In this document: piece by piece, positions 47,674 to 59,000 of the stretch
Layout of the letters: each line of letters opens with the position of its first letter
How positions within the stretch are numbered: the first letter of the stretch is position 1
Origin: Rhynchospora pubera
Taxonomy: Eukaryota > Streptophyta > Magnoliopsida > Poales > Cyperaceae
Assembly (NCBI GenBank): GCA_028095005.1
Contig: CM051459.1
Span: 116,409,431-116,473,430 of the forward strand
Length of the DNA: 64,000 bases
Direction: 5' to 3'
Notes under the pieces: generated by a model
Told to the model about the DNA's origin: nothing
Database searches by the model: none
What the model saw: only the letters and a program-made list of their open reading frames with translations
Position numbers and translations under genes: made by a program

Positions 47674-48368
47674 GTTATTTTGCCAAACTTTGAGATTCAA
47701 AAAATAAAAGAAAATGCAATTGAAAAACCCATATATCGTGAATAAAGGATGAACAGTGCGCAACTTTGTTGTTGGTTTATTTGTTTGTGTGGTTGTTCCT
47801 GTGGTGGGTTTTCTTCCATTAAAATAAAGGATGAATTGATTTGTTGCATGGATTATAGAAGTGTGATTACATCAGACAATCTAGGTTGGACAGGGCAGGT
47901 TTTTACATATATCTTTACATGGTCTATCCTTGTTGCAGGTGTCCAAGATATTGCTTGACTTTCTTTTCAGATGGCCCCACTGTGTGTGTGGTATATGCTA
48001 GACTGTATGGACCTTAGCTTATATTTCTCTATTTTTTATTGCATGGTTTTTATATGGCAGGAGTAAATGTGTCCGTTCAAATGATTGTAAGTCGATTTTT
48101 ATTGTTTTTATGATCCGGCACATATTTCGGCTCAAACTTTAGCCCATAGGGTTCCTAATGTTGCTTCCTGGGTAGTGAACATGGTCCGCTCATTATATGT
48201 ATCCTTTCAAGTTTTTACGGTCCTGTTTTGCTTTCATGTGGGTCCTCCCAAGTAATAATTTGTTGAAGCAATGGTGAGCCTGGTGTATGTACATGGGAGT
48301 GATACAATTCGGTCCTCTCTTTTTTTCGGGCAGTCATGTGAAAAAGAATATAAGTAGGGCCTACTTTT
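47674..48368. other. Intergenic sequence between MITEs
   Basis: No recognisable gene. A 69-codon frame at 47749-47958 shows no family features, although its 3' part ends at a TTGCAG|GT-like context and could be part of a relic. Confidence 0.35.
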
Positions 48369-48527
48369 GGGGCTGTTTGGATTCCCCAAAGAATTTGGGA
48401 AATTTCATCTTCCTATCATAAATTTATTATAAACAATCCAAACTCTTCACAAAGTTACACACTTCCTAATAAATTTATTTCTAGAAATTACAACTTCCCC
48501 AAATTCCTAAGCGATCCAAACGGCCCC
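48369..48527. mobile_element. PIF/Harbinger-like MITE, 3-bp duplication TTT
   Basis: 159 bp, ends GGGGCTGTTTGGATT and inverted GGGGCCGTTTGGATCG, flanked by TTT at 48366-48368 and 48528-48530. Family interior present. Confidence 0.85.
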
Positions 48528-48861
48528 TTTAGTGGAGAAGGGAGAAACAAACCATGATGGTCGTCAACTAGTCATTTTTACAAAACTAGCCTTTCCACTT
48601 TATTTTTGTTTAAAGCCCCGTTCAATAATCTCACAAGTTTCCGATCTCTGAGTATCAATCGCTACAAATATAAAACGTTTCTATGCGTATGCTTATTTTT
48701 GCAATATTATTTTTTTATTTGTATACAATAATTTTATTTAAAATCTTAAAACTATTACTATCATCATCATGGCAATTTTTAACAAATCTTATAAAACAAT
48801 AAAAGACTTCCAAGTTCCATCTTGGCTTTGTAGACATGCATACCCGCAACTCAAGGATCTA

Positions 48862-49019
48862 GGGGTCGTTTGGATGGGTTGGGAATTAGGGAAATTTCCA
48901 ATTCCTAGCCATAAATTTATTATAAACAATCCAAATTCTTCACAAAGTTACACACTTTCCAATAAATTTATGCCTAGAAATAGACTATTTCCCCAATTTC
49001 CAACCCATCCAAACGACCC
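48862..49019. mobile_element. PIF/Harbinger-like MITE, 3-bp duplication CTA
   Basis: 158 bp, ends GGGGTCGTTTGGATGGG and inverted GGGTCGTTTGGATGGG. CTA lies at 48859-48861 and 49020-49022. Family interior present (AAATTTATTATAAACAATCC, TTCTTCACAAAGTTACACAC). Confidence 0.85.
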
Positions 49020-49022
49020 CTA

Positions 49023-50403
49023 GTTTATTATATTTGTGATTATGATTAAATGTAACTTCTGTCATCTGGGTTTGTCTTAATTGCCTTTTTTTTATTCACC
49101 AAAAGACAGTAGAACTAAATGCAGTGGCAATGACGAAAGGGTTTGAAGTTTTATAAGATCATTTTTCTATATATAAATTATTTTTCTAGTATATTATATA
49201 TATTATATAAATATGATTAAAAACTATATTTTGATTTTCCGAATCTCTTTGAGATCTTGAACCTATACGATATATTGTTTCATGTTTATTACATCATCCA
49301 TAGAAATAATTTTAATGGATTTTTAAGTAAGAAAAGTTCGCGAATATTTGTTTTTGTAATGAATCAGCTCAAAAACCATGAGTTTATATAGTATATTATA
49401 GATTTGAAGTTGTAATTTTGCAACAGAGTTGGTATTTGTAGTTCGATAGGAATACCTGATTGTTTGCAACAGAAGATGATATGTCAAGAAAACATGAAAT
49501 GCATATAGAACACGCAACTCCATGAAGACCCTTCCCACCCAGATTTTATTTATCAGTTTTTCTCATAAATCAAATCAAAATAAAAGAAGAAAAAACGTAC
49601 ATAGAGGTTCTCTGCTATATATCAGAGAAAATTCTGTAAATTACCAATTACACTAAACATGGAATGTAACCTTTTGGAAATAAAATACAATCACAATATA
49701 ATGATTCTATCCAAGCTGATGCGTATCCTCTAGCATATCTTCTGATAAATCTTATAATAGTATATCTTGAAGCGTATCTTCTGGCATATCAGCCGAGTGC
49801 AATCTTAACCTGATAATATATCTTCACAGATGTGAATGGGCCTAAATCATATTTCGATAATTCAAAGATTCGCAATGTGAAACTGAAATAAAAAATTTCA
49901 AAACTTCAAATTAAAGTCTCGTTCTGGTTATCTACTTCAAGAAAGTTGAAAAGAATCTCCCACTATTTAGGAGCGGCCCAAGCCAAACTTAAACTCGAGC
50001 TGTTCACTAATGCAGTCATAATTAATTAATTCATTATAATAATAGAATTTGAAATTAAGATAAGGTGTTTTCTCTTCTCGATCAAGAAACCTATGTTGGG
50101 TCGGAATGTGTATAACTGAGGTAATTCATGGATTGAGTTGGTAAACTTACGCTATTGAAATCACTCGATTATAATCACGGTTCAATTTATAAAAATCGAA
50201 CGGCTTTGGAATTCGCTACGAACGATTCAGATTTTTTACTAACACGATTTTTTTTTTCTCGAAAAAAAAAAACACTAGGTCATCACTCATAGTCATTGAC
50301 AGTGACTCAAAGGTAGAAAACAGAAAGAAAAAGAAGTTACACAAAAAGACAGTGATATCCAAACCAACAAACAAAAACTAGTTCAGATGAGCAAAATTAT
50401 ATC
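49023..50403. other. AT-rich intergenic sequence
   Basis: No gene seen. A small repeat of GCGTATC.TCT(A/G)GCATATC(T) type occurs near 49720-49790. Confidence 0.45.
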
Positions 50404-50406
50404 TAA

Positions 50407-50564
50407 GGGCCGTTTGGATCGCTTAGGAATTTGGAGAATTTCTAATTCCTAGGCATAAATTTATTGGAAAGTGTGTAACTTTGTGAAGAGTTTAGATTGT
50501 TTCTAATAAATTTATGCCTAAAATAAGAAATTTTCCAAATTCCCACCTCAATTCAAACGGCCCC
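50407..50564. mobile_element. PIF/Harbinger-like MITE, inverted orientation, duplication TAA
   Basis: 158 bp, ends GGGCCGTTTGGATCG and inverted GGGGCCGTTTGAATTG, flanked by TAA at 50404-50406 and 50565-50567. The interior (AAGTGTGTAACTTTGTGAAGA) is the reverse complement of the other copies. Confidence 0.88.
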
Positions 50565-50800
50565 TAAAACTTTTCTAACTTCTCAGTCTTAAACCAACCA
50601 TGTTCAAACTTGATGCATTGTACGCCACATTCTGAATAATAAAAAGTTCGAAAGTAATTCAGCAAGGTTTAAAATTATGATATGATCGTATCGGGAATTT
50701 AATTTCAAATTAGTTTGTTTCCTTATAATGTGTATAACTATACCAATATTTTGTTATTTTTAGATTACAAAATGATTTAATTGAAGTTATGGGGTGATAA

Positions 50801-51972
50801 GGATCATCCCCGATATTCCTCATCCCCATCATCCCCACGCGTTTTCTCTATTTTTGACTCTACGCGTTTTCTATTTCTGGAAATTGCTCTGTTTCCCTCC
50901 CTGCCGTGTACGCTCGTCCCAGCCCTCCCACGTACGCTCCCCCTGCAGCGTACGCTCGCCCCCCTCCCACCCTCCCGCGTACGCTCCCCAACCCCCACCC
51001 TTCTACGTACGCCCCCCTCCCCCCCCCCACCCTCTGATAATATCATACTCTCACACACACAATATATATTGATTATAATGTTGAGGTTAACATATATAAC
51101 TGTTGAAGTTAATATATATGCCAACTTCAACAATTTAAATATGCTCACTTCCAATATTACCTTCAACATTTAAATATGCCAAGTTCAACAATTATATATA
51201 TTAACTTCAACAGTTATATATATTAACTTCAACAGTTACATATATAACATATTACTTACATATATAACTTCAATAACTACATATATAACTTCAGCAGTTA
51301 CACATATTAACTTCAACAGTTATATATATTAACTTCAACAGTTATATATATTAACTTCAACAGTTACATATATAACATATTACTTACATATATAACTTCA
51401 ATAACTACATATATAACTTCAGCAGTTACACATATTAACTTCAACAGTTATATATTAACTTCAACAGTTACATATATAACATATTACTTACATATCTAAC
51501 TTCAATAACTACATATATAACTTCAGCAATTACACATATTAACTTCAACAGTTATATATATTAATTTCAACAGTTATATATATTAACTTCAACAGTTACA
51601 TATACAACATATTAACTTTAACAATTACATATATAACTTCAACAGTACATATATTAACTTCAACAATTACGATATTGCCTTCAATATTTAAATATATTAA
51701 CTTCAACAGCTATGAAGTGTTGAAGGAGGAAGAGGAGAAGGGTGGGGGGGGGGGGGGACGATGTACATGGGAGGGAGGAGGGGGAGGGAGGACCGCGTAT
51801 GTGGGAGAGAGGAGGGGGGGAGGGGGGACTGCGTAAGTAGGAGGGAGGAGAGGGCAGGGGAGGGAGATAGCGTACAGAGGAGGGGGAGGGGAGAGAGTGT
51901 ACGCGTGGGGAGAGAGGGATTTGTTACGTACGCGTGAGGATGATGAGAATGATAGTATCTTAGGGATGGTCC
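50801..51972. mobile_element. Foldback-like element with C-rich and G-rich arms
   Basis: 1172 bp. The ends are GGATCATCCC and inverted GGACCATCCC, flanked by TAA at 50798-50800 and 51973-51975. The left arm (50801 to about 51040) is very C-rich and carries five CGTACGCTC-type motifs about 30 bp apart. The right arm (about 51720-51972) is its G-rich inverted counterpart, including G13-14 at about 51744. Between them lies an AT-rich tandem array. Frames seen in the arms (Pro/Ser-rich, 92-130 codons) follow the simple composition and are not credible genes. Confidence 0.75.
51095..51715. repeat. AT-rich tandem array with higher-order structure
   Basis: The basic unit is about 20-22 bp, TTAACTTCAACAGTTATATA with variants (ACATATATAACTTCAATAAC, CAGCAGTTACACATA). 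A longer unit beginning ATAACATATTACTTAC starts at about 51244, 51372 and 51476 (spacing 128 and 104 bp). Confidence 0.85.
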
Positions 51973-51975
51973 TAA

Positions 51976-54253
51976 GCAATTCCGATTTAAAAATACTTTA
52001 TAAAATTCACAAGCAATTTATAGAATGTATTTAATTCGTCTATAAATTAAGAAAAACTTTAAATGAATAATTTGCGGATGTTGTAGGGCATTCTCTTGGA
52101 AAAACGAAGGTTTACCTGCAACTCAAATCTGGTGTTGTGCTATAGCACAACAATTCAGGCCCTTCAAAACCAATCCATCGAATATTATAAAAAAATTGAG
52201 TGAAATGAGAGAGAACCGTTAAATTGATTTTGAAAGATCCGAATTGATGCACTACACGGTGTTGGCATTACACCAGATTTGTTTCCTGCAAAAGAAGAAA
52301 TAAAGTAGAAGCCAAAAAAAAATGCAAATGTGTACCCCGGACGGAAGGATTAGGATTAGATGACAACATTTTCTAACTAATACCAACTATCACTTGACAT
52401 AAAGTTAAAGAGAAAGAAAGAAGTCGATGACTCCATATGTTGTGTTGCTTTTACGAGTTACATAAACTGAAAATTGCCATGTGGATTAGGTAGGCATTAA
52501 TGAAAAAGTAGCTTAGTCGAACAAGATGTTAAATATAACAATCCAAAACCATATTTTCAACTCTATAGCCTTTCGGATCGTAAAATACATATTTCTGGGC
52601 GAGAAAAATATTGAATGTTTTCTTATAGCTGCGGGATACATTTGTGTTGACAATTAATGGACTTATACACTGGCACTGCAATTATTAAATGTAATAATGT
52701 CGTGAGTTTTTCCGGCACAAAATTGGATGAAAAGTATCATGTACCGTAAATAGGTTTGTTGTTCAAGTTGAAAGTTCAAACTAGATTGGAAGAAGCTTGC
52801 ACTAATTCCAATATATATTTTGAAGAAAGAAAAGGATCAAATTAAGTCTTCTACTAATTAATTTTTTCGACATACTATTCGGAGGTGTTACAAGTTATCC
52901 AAGCAGGAGCTTATATATAAACTTGTCAGGAAAATAATCGTCCAAATTATTAGTAAAGAAATGATCACTTGAAAAATATATATATTTGGCATTTCCAACG
53001 ACTCACTTCTCTCTCTCAAATGTATGCCCTAATTTTTTTATATATATTTGCGTAAATCTTCTTTTCAGACTCATGTACTGAACACATTTCTTTCTCCTTT
53101 TTCCAATTAATCAGCTAGCTCCAACAGATCAGTCAATTTCACGCCGATAAAAAAGGGAAATGTCTTTATTCACAAGGATTTACAAGAAAACAACAAAGAA
53201 GAGAAAAGGCTTGGTGAGTTGGTTCAGTCAGTGGTTCTCTTTTTTGTTCAGAAAAAGGGCAAATACTCGCTGAGCCCAATCTTACTATTAACAAATATCT
53301 AATCATAGGCCCAATCCGACCACTTAATTTGGTTTAGCTGTGCCATAAGCCTATAAGCAACGACGGTCGAGGGTGAGGCTATGAAAAAGCCGAAAAGGCT
53401 TCCTGTCTTCCTCGGTTTTGGGCCATCAAATAAAAGATATTAAAACTATCAACTATGAGTGCCGGGGTATTACACTATCATTACGCATACGATGCCCCAT
53501 TTATTTTATATTTTATACAGTCAGTAATGCATGTATATAGAATTCCTTTTTGATGTAGGTCATGTTAATACAAAAATTATTACAGTTAATGCGCCATACT
53601 TTTCTAAATTAAAATAGTAATTAAGGTCCTAGAAGTTCGATTCAAACCATTCGATCAGGTCGACAGCCTACACGTCATAAAAGCCTTCATTAATGCTCTT
53701 CTTCCAATTGAAGGAAAAAAAAAAGCGAATCTTTGTGCATCATCATAATCTTTATTTTTTTTGGATAATGTTAACAAGATACCAACATTGTGTATAACCA
53801 TTTAATATCTTTATTTAAAATCAATATTCAACTTTTTTAAAAAAAAATATTGTTGTTTTCACCGTCACTAGATGAATCTAACGCTAAAAAAAATAAAATT
53901 TGACACATGCCATTTTTAAATAGCAACAAGACGTCTACAACTGTAATTTTTTTCAGTATTTAAAATAGATTTATCGTAAAATTATATTTAACTTTAGAGT
54001 TTAGATTATTCCTTTTTGTTGTAACGAGGCATTGACATATCAATAGATTAATTAGAAGATCACAGGTTTGCTCATTTAAATTGCTCAATAAAGATAATCT
54101 TGTTAGCATGCTGTTTGAGTTTCCCAATCACCAGGCACAAGCACTGGTGTAAATCATGACTGACAGCCTTGGCATTAGTTTTTAGTCCATTAATTTTGGG
54201 GCCGCAAGAACCAAACTTCACTATTGGAGCGAGAGTTCTATTACTTAATAAAT
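51976..54253. other. Intergenic sequence with one small inverted-repeat element
   Basis: No gene is seen. A probable ~160-bp MITE lies at 52123-52282: CAAATCTGGTGT on the left is mirrored by ACACCAGATTTG on the right, with CCTTCAAAACCAAT also inverted. CCTGCAA lies near both ends, but the spacing does not give a clean target duplication. The remainder is AT-rich. Confidence 0.45.
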
Positions 54254-54404
54254 GGGGCCGTTTGGATCGTTTAGGAATATGAGTAATTTTCTATTCCTAG
54301 GCATAAAGTATTGGAAAGTTTGCAATTTTGTAAAAAGTTTGGATTGTTTATAATAAATTTATGCTTAGGAATAGAAAATTTCTCAAATTCTCACTTGATC
54401 CAAA
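54254..54404. mobile_element. PIF/Harbinger-like MITE lacking its right end
   Basis: Begins GGGGCCGTTTGGATCG and has the inverted family interior (TTGGATTGTTTATAATAAATTTATG). It loses similarity after GATCCAAA at 54397-54404, where the terminal CGGCCCC is missing. Confidence 0.75.
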
Positions 54405-55202
54405 TTTTCTATTCCCAAATTCGGACTATTTCAATGGTAGTTTGTAATTAATGGATCTTGAATGTAGTTTAGTAGTAAATGCTTATCGGGGTTGTAATTT
54501 CTGTTGTTTGACTTTGTTAAAGAGCATTGAAGTTTTGAAGAATCTCTACGCACGTAAAGCGAAGGTGATTAATGTCTGATTTAAATTAGTTGAAATGATT
54601 AGTAGAGAGTTGCTTTTAACCTTTAGTAATAGCATTTAAGATAAAAAGTATAAACTTCGTTACTGATGTGATGATATTTGAGATTTCTATTCCTGGTTTT
54701 CAAAAGTATTTGCAACTTGTACCTAGCAACCATGCAAAAAAGGAGAGGTATTTGTTTGATTTAAAATTCATTCAAAATAGGCTTTTCTCTGTCAAGAAAA
54801 ACAAGTACTATACAGAATAACGGGAAAAAATATATATACCGAACAACCTTTAAATACTGTAGTAATAATAGTTGACAACTTGTTGAGGCGGCAATAGTTC
54901 TAAAATATTTAATTTGTACAGTATTGTAATTAATTATTTTCCTTGATTTATTTACTTCATTTGTTATTTTTATTCCTCACTATGTAATTTTTCTAAAAAT
55001 ATTTTGATTTAAAAAATGTTGATTAATCTTAATAACAAAACAAATCTCATAAATCATTTAATATCAGAATTTAAAAAAGATAAGAAGACTATCAGGTTAT
55101 GGAGAAGTAGAACTAGAAGAGGCTACAATTCAATGGACTTGATTTTAAATGGGCCATGAATTGATATTTACCCTTCGTTTTCTTCTACGAAGATAACAAG
55201 CT
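54405..55202. other. AT-rich intergenic sequence
   Basis: I see no gene or repeat boundary here. Confidence 0.5.
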
Positions 55203-55210
55203 GTTTCCTT

Positions 55211-55925
55211 TAGGGCTGAAAACGGTAGCCGTTTCAATCGTTATTTCGTTTCATTTCGTCCAGAACGGAACAATAACGGATAAGGATTTCAGTTTCGTTT
55301 AAGGAACGGAACAACTAACGCAAATAGAAATATTATTTCGTCTCAGAATGGAATGATTAATGAAATTGGTACGTTTCGTGGTCGTTTATTTCGCGCATTT
55401 CGTCTAAATTTTTTTTCATGGTTTTATTATTAGATTGCAGAGGACCTCAGCGGAGAGATCGAGGGAGAAACGAGTAAAATTAGATTTCTGCAGCGTCACT
55501 CGTCATTTCTTCGTCAAACACAGTCACATCTATCTCTCTCGCCTCTGCACCACCGTCGCCGTCGAGAGTGAGAGGTGATGATAGTGCCTCCTCTCCCTTT
55601 CTCGCGTGATCTAACATGTCATTTCTCTATCTCTGTTTCATACAAAATGCAGAATAGTTTATTTTCTTGCATCTTAATAAAAATGCAAGACAGTTAGGTA
55701 GTCAAAGACAATTATAACCGTTTTGATCGTTCCCATCAACGAAACGATCAACGCAACATATGTTAAACGGATGTAACAATCAACGCAATAAGTACAAAAA
55801 TTTGGTACATCAATGCAACGGTTATGCATTCCTAGTTGCCTTCCAGGGGTTGGGATAATAAATTGAAACACTTTAAAATTTCTACGGTCAGAAAGAAAAC
55901 GGCTCTTTAGCATTCATGAACCTTA
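55211..55925. mobile_element. Probable hAT element with CGTTTC subterminal repeats
   Basis: Starts TAGGGCTGAAAACGG, a common plant hAT terminus, and is flanked by identical GTTTCCTT at 55203-55210 and 55926-55933. The right end CCTTA matches the left terminus only weakly. The left ~200 bp is dense in CGTTT/AACGG motifs, and AACGATC/CAACGCAA motifs occur on the right. A GC-richer, CT-rich patch at 55440-55620 looks like an acquired gene-start fragment. Confidence 0.55.
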
Positions 55926-55951
55926 GTTTCCTTCTCCGAAAAGATGCATAA

Positions 55952-56200
55952 TTTTTTTTTTTTTTATTTAAAGGCCCGTAGGCAAATTCATTAAACAAAC
56001 GAAAACACAGTACACAGGTGTTACAAGTTACAACATACCAGAATAAATACCAGAAAAGGCCAACAAGGGGCTTCTGCCCAGCCTGCTACTAAAGCCACGC
56101 ACAAACAGCATCCTAAAATAAAGTTGAAAAAAGAAAACTGACAACCGAAGAAATTGAAAAAATAAACAAGTTCCTTCCTAACAAACATTGGTATCGAATC
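55952..56200 (-). mobile_element. 5'-truncated LINE tail with 12-bp target duplication
   Basis: The insertion starts with poly(T) on the plus strand (a poly(A) tail on the minus strand) and is flanked by AAAGATGCATAA at 55940-55951 and 56201-56212. Read on the minus strand, it carries GGCTGGGCAGAAGCCCCTTG, GTTGTAACTTGTAACACC and TTTAATGAATTTGCC before the A tail. This is the typical 3' end of a plant L1-type LINE. No coding capacity remains. Confidence 0.82.
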
Positions 56201-56270
56201 AAAGATGCATAAATTGGGAAGTGACGGGAAGGCAGTTGATGTAGGCCCGTCAATGATATAACCGTCATAA

Positions 56271-56312
56271 GTTTCGCCATTTCATTATGTCGTTTCGCCA
56301 TTTCATTATGTC
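56271..56312. repeat. 21-bp perfect tandem duplication
   Basis: Two adjacent copies of a 21-mer beginning GTTTCGCCATTTCATTATG. They lie in a patch (56270-56490) rich in CGTTT/AAACG motifs that may be another hAT relic. Confidence 0.9.
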
Positions 56313-57123
56313 GAAATGGAACGTATAATGGAACAGAATCTTGTTTTGTTTAAAAAATGAAACGGTAAACGAAATGTATTTCATTATGTGAAATACAGTT
56401 GCAATTTAGACGTTCTGACTTGTATCATTACAAATACATAACGGCAAACGAAATGGTCCATTCCATGTCCGTTTCACACGTTTGAAAAGTCTAAGTGGAT
56501 GGCACAAACATTGGTATCGGAATGTACGACATAGATGATGTGGACCGGTAGGGAGTAGGGACGGAGACTGATTTTGACAAAAAAATAAAATAAAATAAAA
56601 TTAAGGAGATAAAAGGACAATTTTTCTTTATTGAGCAGAGAATAAAAAGATGAGTGTTTAATTATTTATAAAGGATAATTTTCTTTATTGAGTTGATATT
56701 CTCATTTCAATAAAAGGCCCCCTCTCTCTAATAAATCCACCCCTTTGGATCGGGATGGGTTTTTTGGAATTATTTTCCATTGGGATCAATTAAAGCAATA
56801 CAAAGAATAGAAGTTTTGGTTTTAGTGACTGTCACTAAAAACTAAAAAGTGATAATGAGAGCAGGAGCAATCTATTTATAGCAAAAGGGATAATCACAGT
56901 AATTTGTCCAAAAATCAATAATAATGTCATTTTGTTCAGATGTGAAGACATGGGTCCTTGGTGGCCCTACTTCCTTGAGCTCAAAAAAATCTAATAAAGA
57001 TCCACATGTGTTGTACTGTTGTGAGAACATCCAAACAATGACAAAAATAAATGGCAGTTGTTGTTGACGTTCGAGAAATAAGACCATTTTAATTTATTAC
57101 GACAATCACGAAGCTCTAGATCC

Positions 57124-57772
57124 AGTGGCGCGGAGCCACGATTGTAATATAGGGGAGGCCGAGGTTCAAAAGTTAGAAATTAAAAACAAAATTAAAATAA
57201 TAAATAAGTATTATTAATTTTATTATTATCACTCGAAAGAAGTCCATAGATGTTATGTAGATTTTTCACGTAGTTTATTGCAAATTTAAAATCGTCAAGT
57301 TCTTATTAATTATTGTTTATAAGTATTTTAGTATTTATTAAACTAAAATTAAAATTTTCGTGGCAAAATATTTAGATAACATCTCATCCATCTCATTGAT
57401 TATTTGTAATATTTAAAAACATTTTGAAGGATATTATTGTAATATTTAAATAAAATTCAGAGTACTTCAATATTTAATTTAAGTGTAGTAGCTAGCACCC
57501 ACGGATACATAAAGTGGAAAGTGGAACTCTAGTGGTATTTTGTAATATTCTTTTGCGTTATTTTATTTAAGTCTTTTGTGATATTAAGAAACTACAATTG
57601 TGCTTTCTGTGATGTATTCAAGAGTAATGCGAGTATGACTCGTTACACAAACTTAGGGGAGACCAAGACACATCTTTATGTTCAAATTAACCATTAGTCC
57701 AATGTGATTTAATCAAAACACAAATTATACGGGAGGCCAGGCCTCCTCCAGCCTCCCTAGCTCCGCCACCTA
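57124..57772. mobile_element. hAT-like element, GGCGGAGC ends
   Basis: Left end CAGTGGCGCGGAGCCACG; right end, inverted, GGTGGCGGAGCTAGGGAGGC. Both lead into GGGAGGCC-type motifs, a common plant hAT pattern. About 650 bp, AT-rich, non-coding. I found no adjacent 8-bp duplication. Confidence 0.6.
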
Positions 57773-58275
57773 ACAGGATTAGATCTTTTATCATTTATTG
57801 AAGTACTGTTATTATCTTAAATGGACAAATTCATATATTTATTTCAGATTTGTGTGGAAAACGTATAATTGTTTATCTCACTCCCTTTACATGACTCAGA
57901 AAAGCAAATTAAGAAGAGAATTTATATTTTATTTTTTTCATAAATTTCTTATAATTTGATTACACGGCACGCCGACGCATATTTATCTCATTTGATTTCC
58001 TTATATTATAATTATAGTAGTAAGCTCTATTATATTATCTTATAAAAAAGACCTTATTTAGTGTTTACTGAATTTGACCGGCATATTTTTCCCATTATTT
58101 AGTAAAGCCATACTGTTCGTGACTGTTCTAAGAAAAATCTTCAACATGGTTGTGATGTCCTCAATTTTATATGGGGATTTCTATGTATTATTCTGAAATT
58201 TATCTTCAGAATAATAGATGCGTTATAGTTATTATTTAAAAAAAATGCTACGGTTTGACCGATATGAATGGAGGG

Positions 58276-58473
58276 TAGGGGTGGGTAACGTTGATAACGG
58301 AAACAGAATGGGACGTTCCGTATTCTGTTCCGTTTCAATAAACGATATGTATCGGATGATTCATTATGTGTTTCGTTTGGACAGAACGTAGCGGAACAGT
58401 AATATTTACACTGTATTCCACATGAACGGAACGAAACGGTTTCGCATATTCGCGGTATACCGCGCCCACTCTA
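58276..58473. mobile_element. hAT MITE with perfect 8-bp target duplication
   Basis: 198 bp, starts TAGGGGTGGG and ends inverted TAGAGTGGGC. It is flanked by identical ATGGAGGG at 58268-58275 and 58474-58481. The interior is rich in GTTCCGT/AACGGAAC motifs. Confidence 0.87.
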
Positions 58474-58559
58474 ATGGAGGGTCTCATCAAATGCGATCTT
58501 ACGTCAAATTCGAAAGATTTGTGTTTGTTATACGTTGGAATAGAATAGAATAAATGAAT

Positions 58560-58765
58560 TGAATAAGTTTTTCTCTCTTCTCTCTCCTCTCTCATCTCTC
58601 CTCTAATTCTGAATAAGGTCTAATTTCACTATTGGAGTCAAATTAGAATAAGGGACCGAATAAGTTTTATTCGGCATAAGACTTATTCAAAACGCGTTTG
58701 ATTTCATTCCGAATAAGTCTTATTCAGAATAAGACTTATTCACCTACAAACAAACACACCTTTTA
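58560..58765. repeat. Palindromic GAATAAGTCTTATTC cluster
   Basis: GAATAAG/CTTATTC motifs recur several times, with a self-complementary run GAATAAGTCTTATTC at about 58713 followed by GAATAAGACTTATTC. This is a possible small foldback MITE; its ends were not defined. Confidence 0.5.
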
Positions 58766-58774
58766 TGACTGATT

Positions 58775-59000
58775 CAAATGATTGAATATAATCTTCATAT
58801 TAAAATCTCCTCACCAACTAAATTTCACATTTTTTTATTTTGAACTATATTTTTAGAATTTTAAAATCTCTCGATCTAATTAGTTTTTAATCCTCAAAAC
58901 GACTGTTTTTTAAAATCCAAATAATACTTAAAAATTTAAAAATTATATAAAATTTAATTAACAAAGAAATTTCAATACGAAGAACAAACTTATTTGAACT
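58775..59000. mobile_element. AT-rich hairpin MITE
   Basis: The left side (CTTCATATTAAAATCTCCTC, CTAAATTTCACATTTTTTT) is mirrored by the right side (ATATAAAATTTAATTAACAAAG, GAAATTTCAATACGAAG). The core resembles 17197-17681 and 10773-11052. Ends are uncertain. Confidence 0.5.

Noticed and set aside
50781..51173. 130-codon frame in the C-rich arm (and 92- and 121-codon partners)
   Set aside because: Composition follows low-complexity C- or G-rich DNA, frames are open on both strands, and the sequence lies inside an inverted-repeat element.
56271..56490. Extension of the 55211 hAT element to about 56490
   Set aside because: Similar CGTTT motifs occur, but the 8-bp duplication supports an end at 55925. 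Left open as a separate relic.
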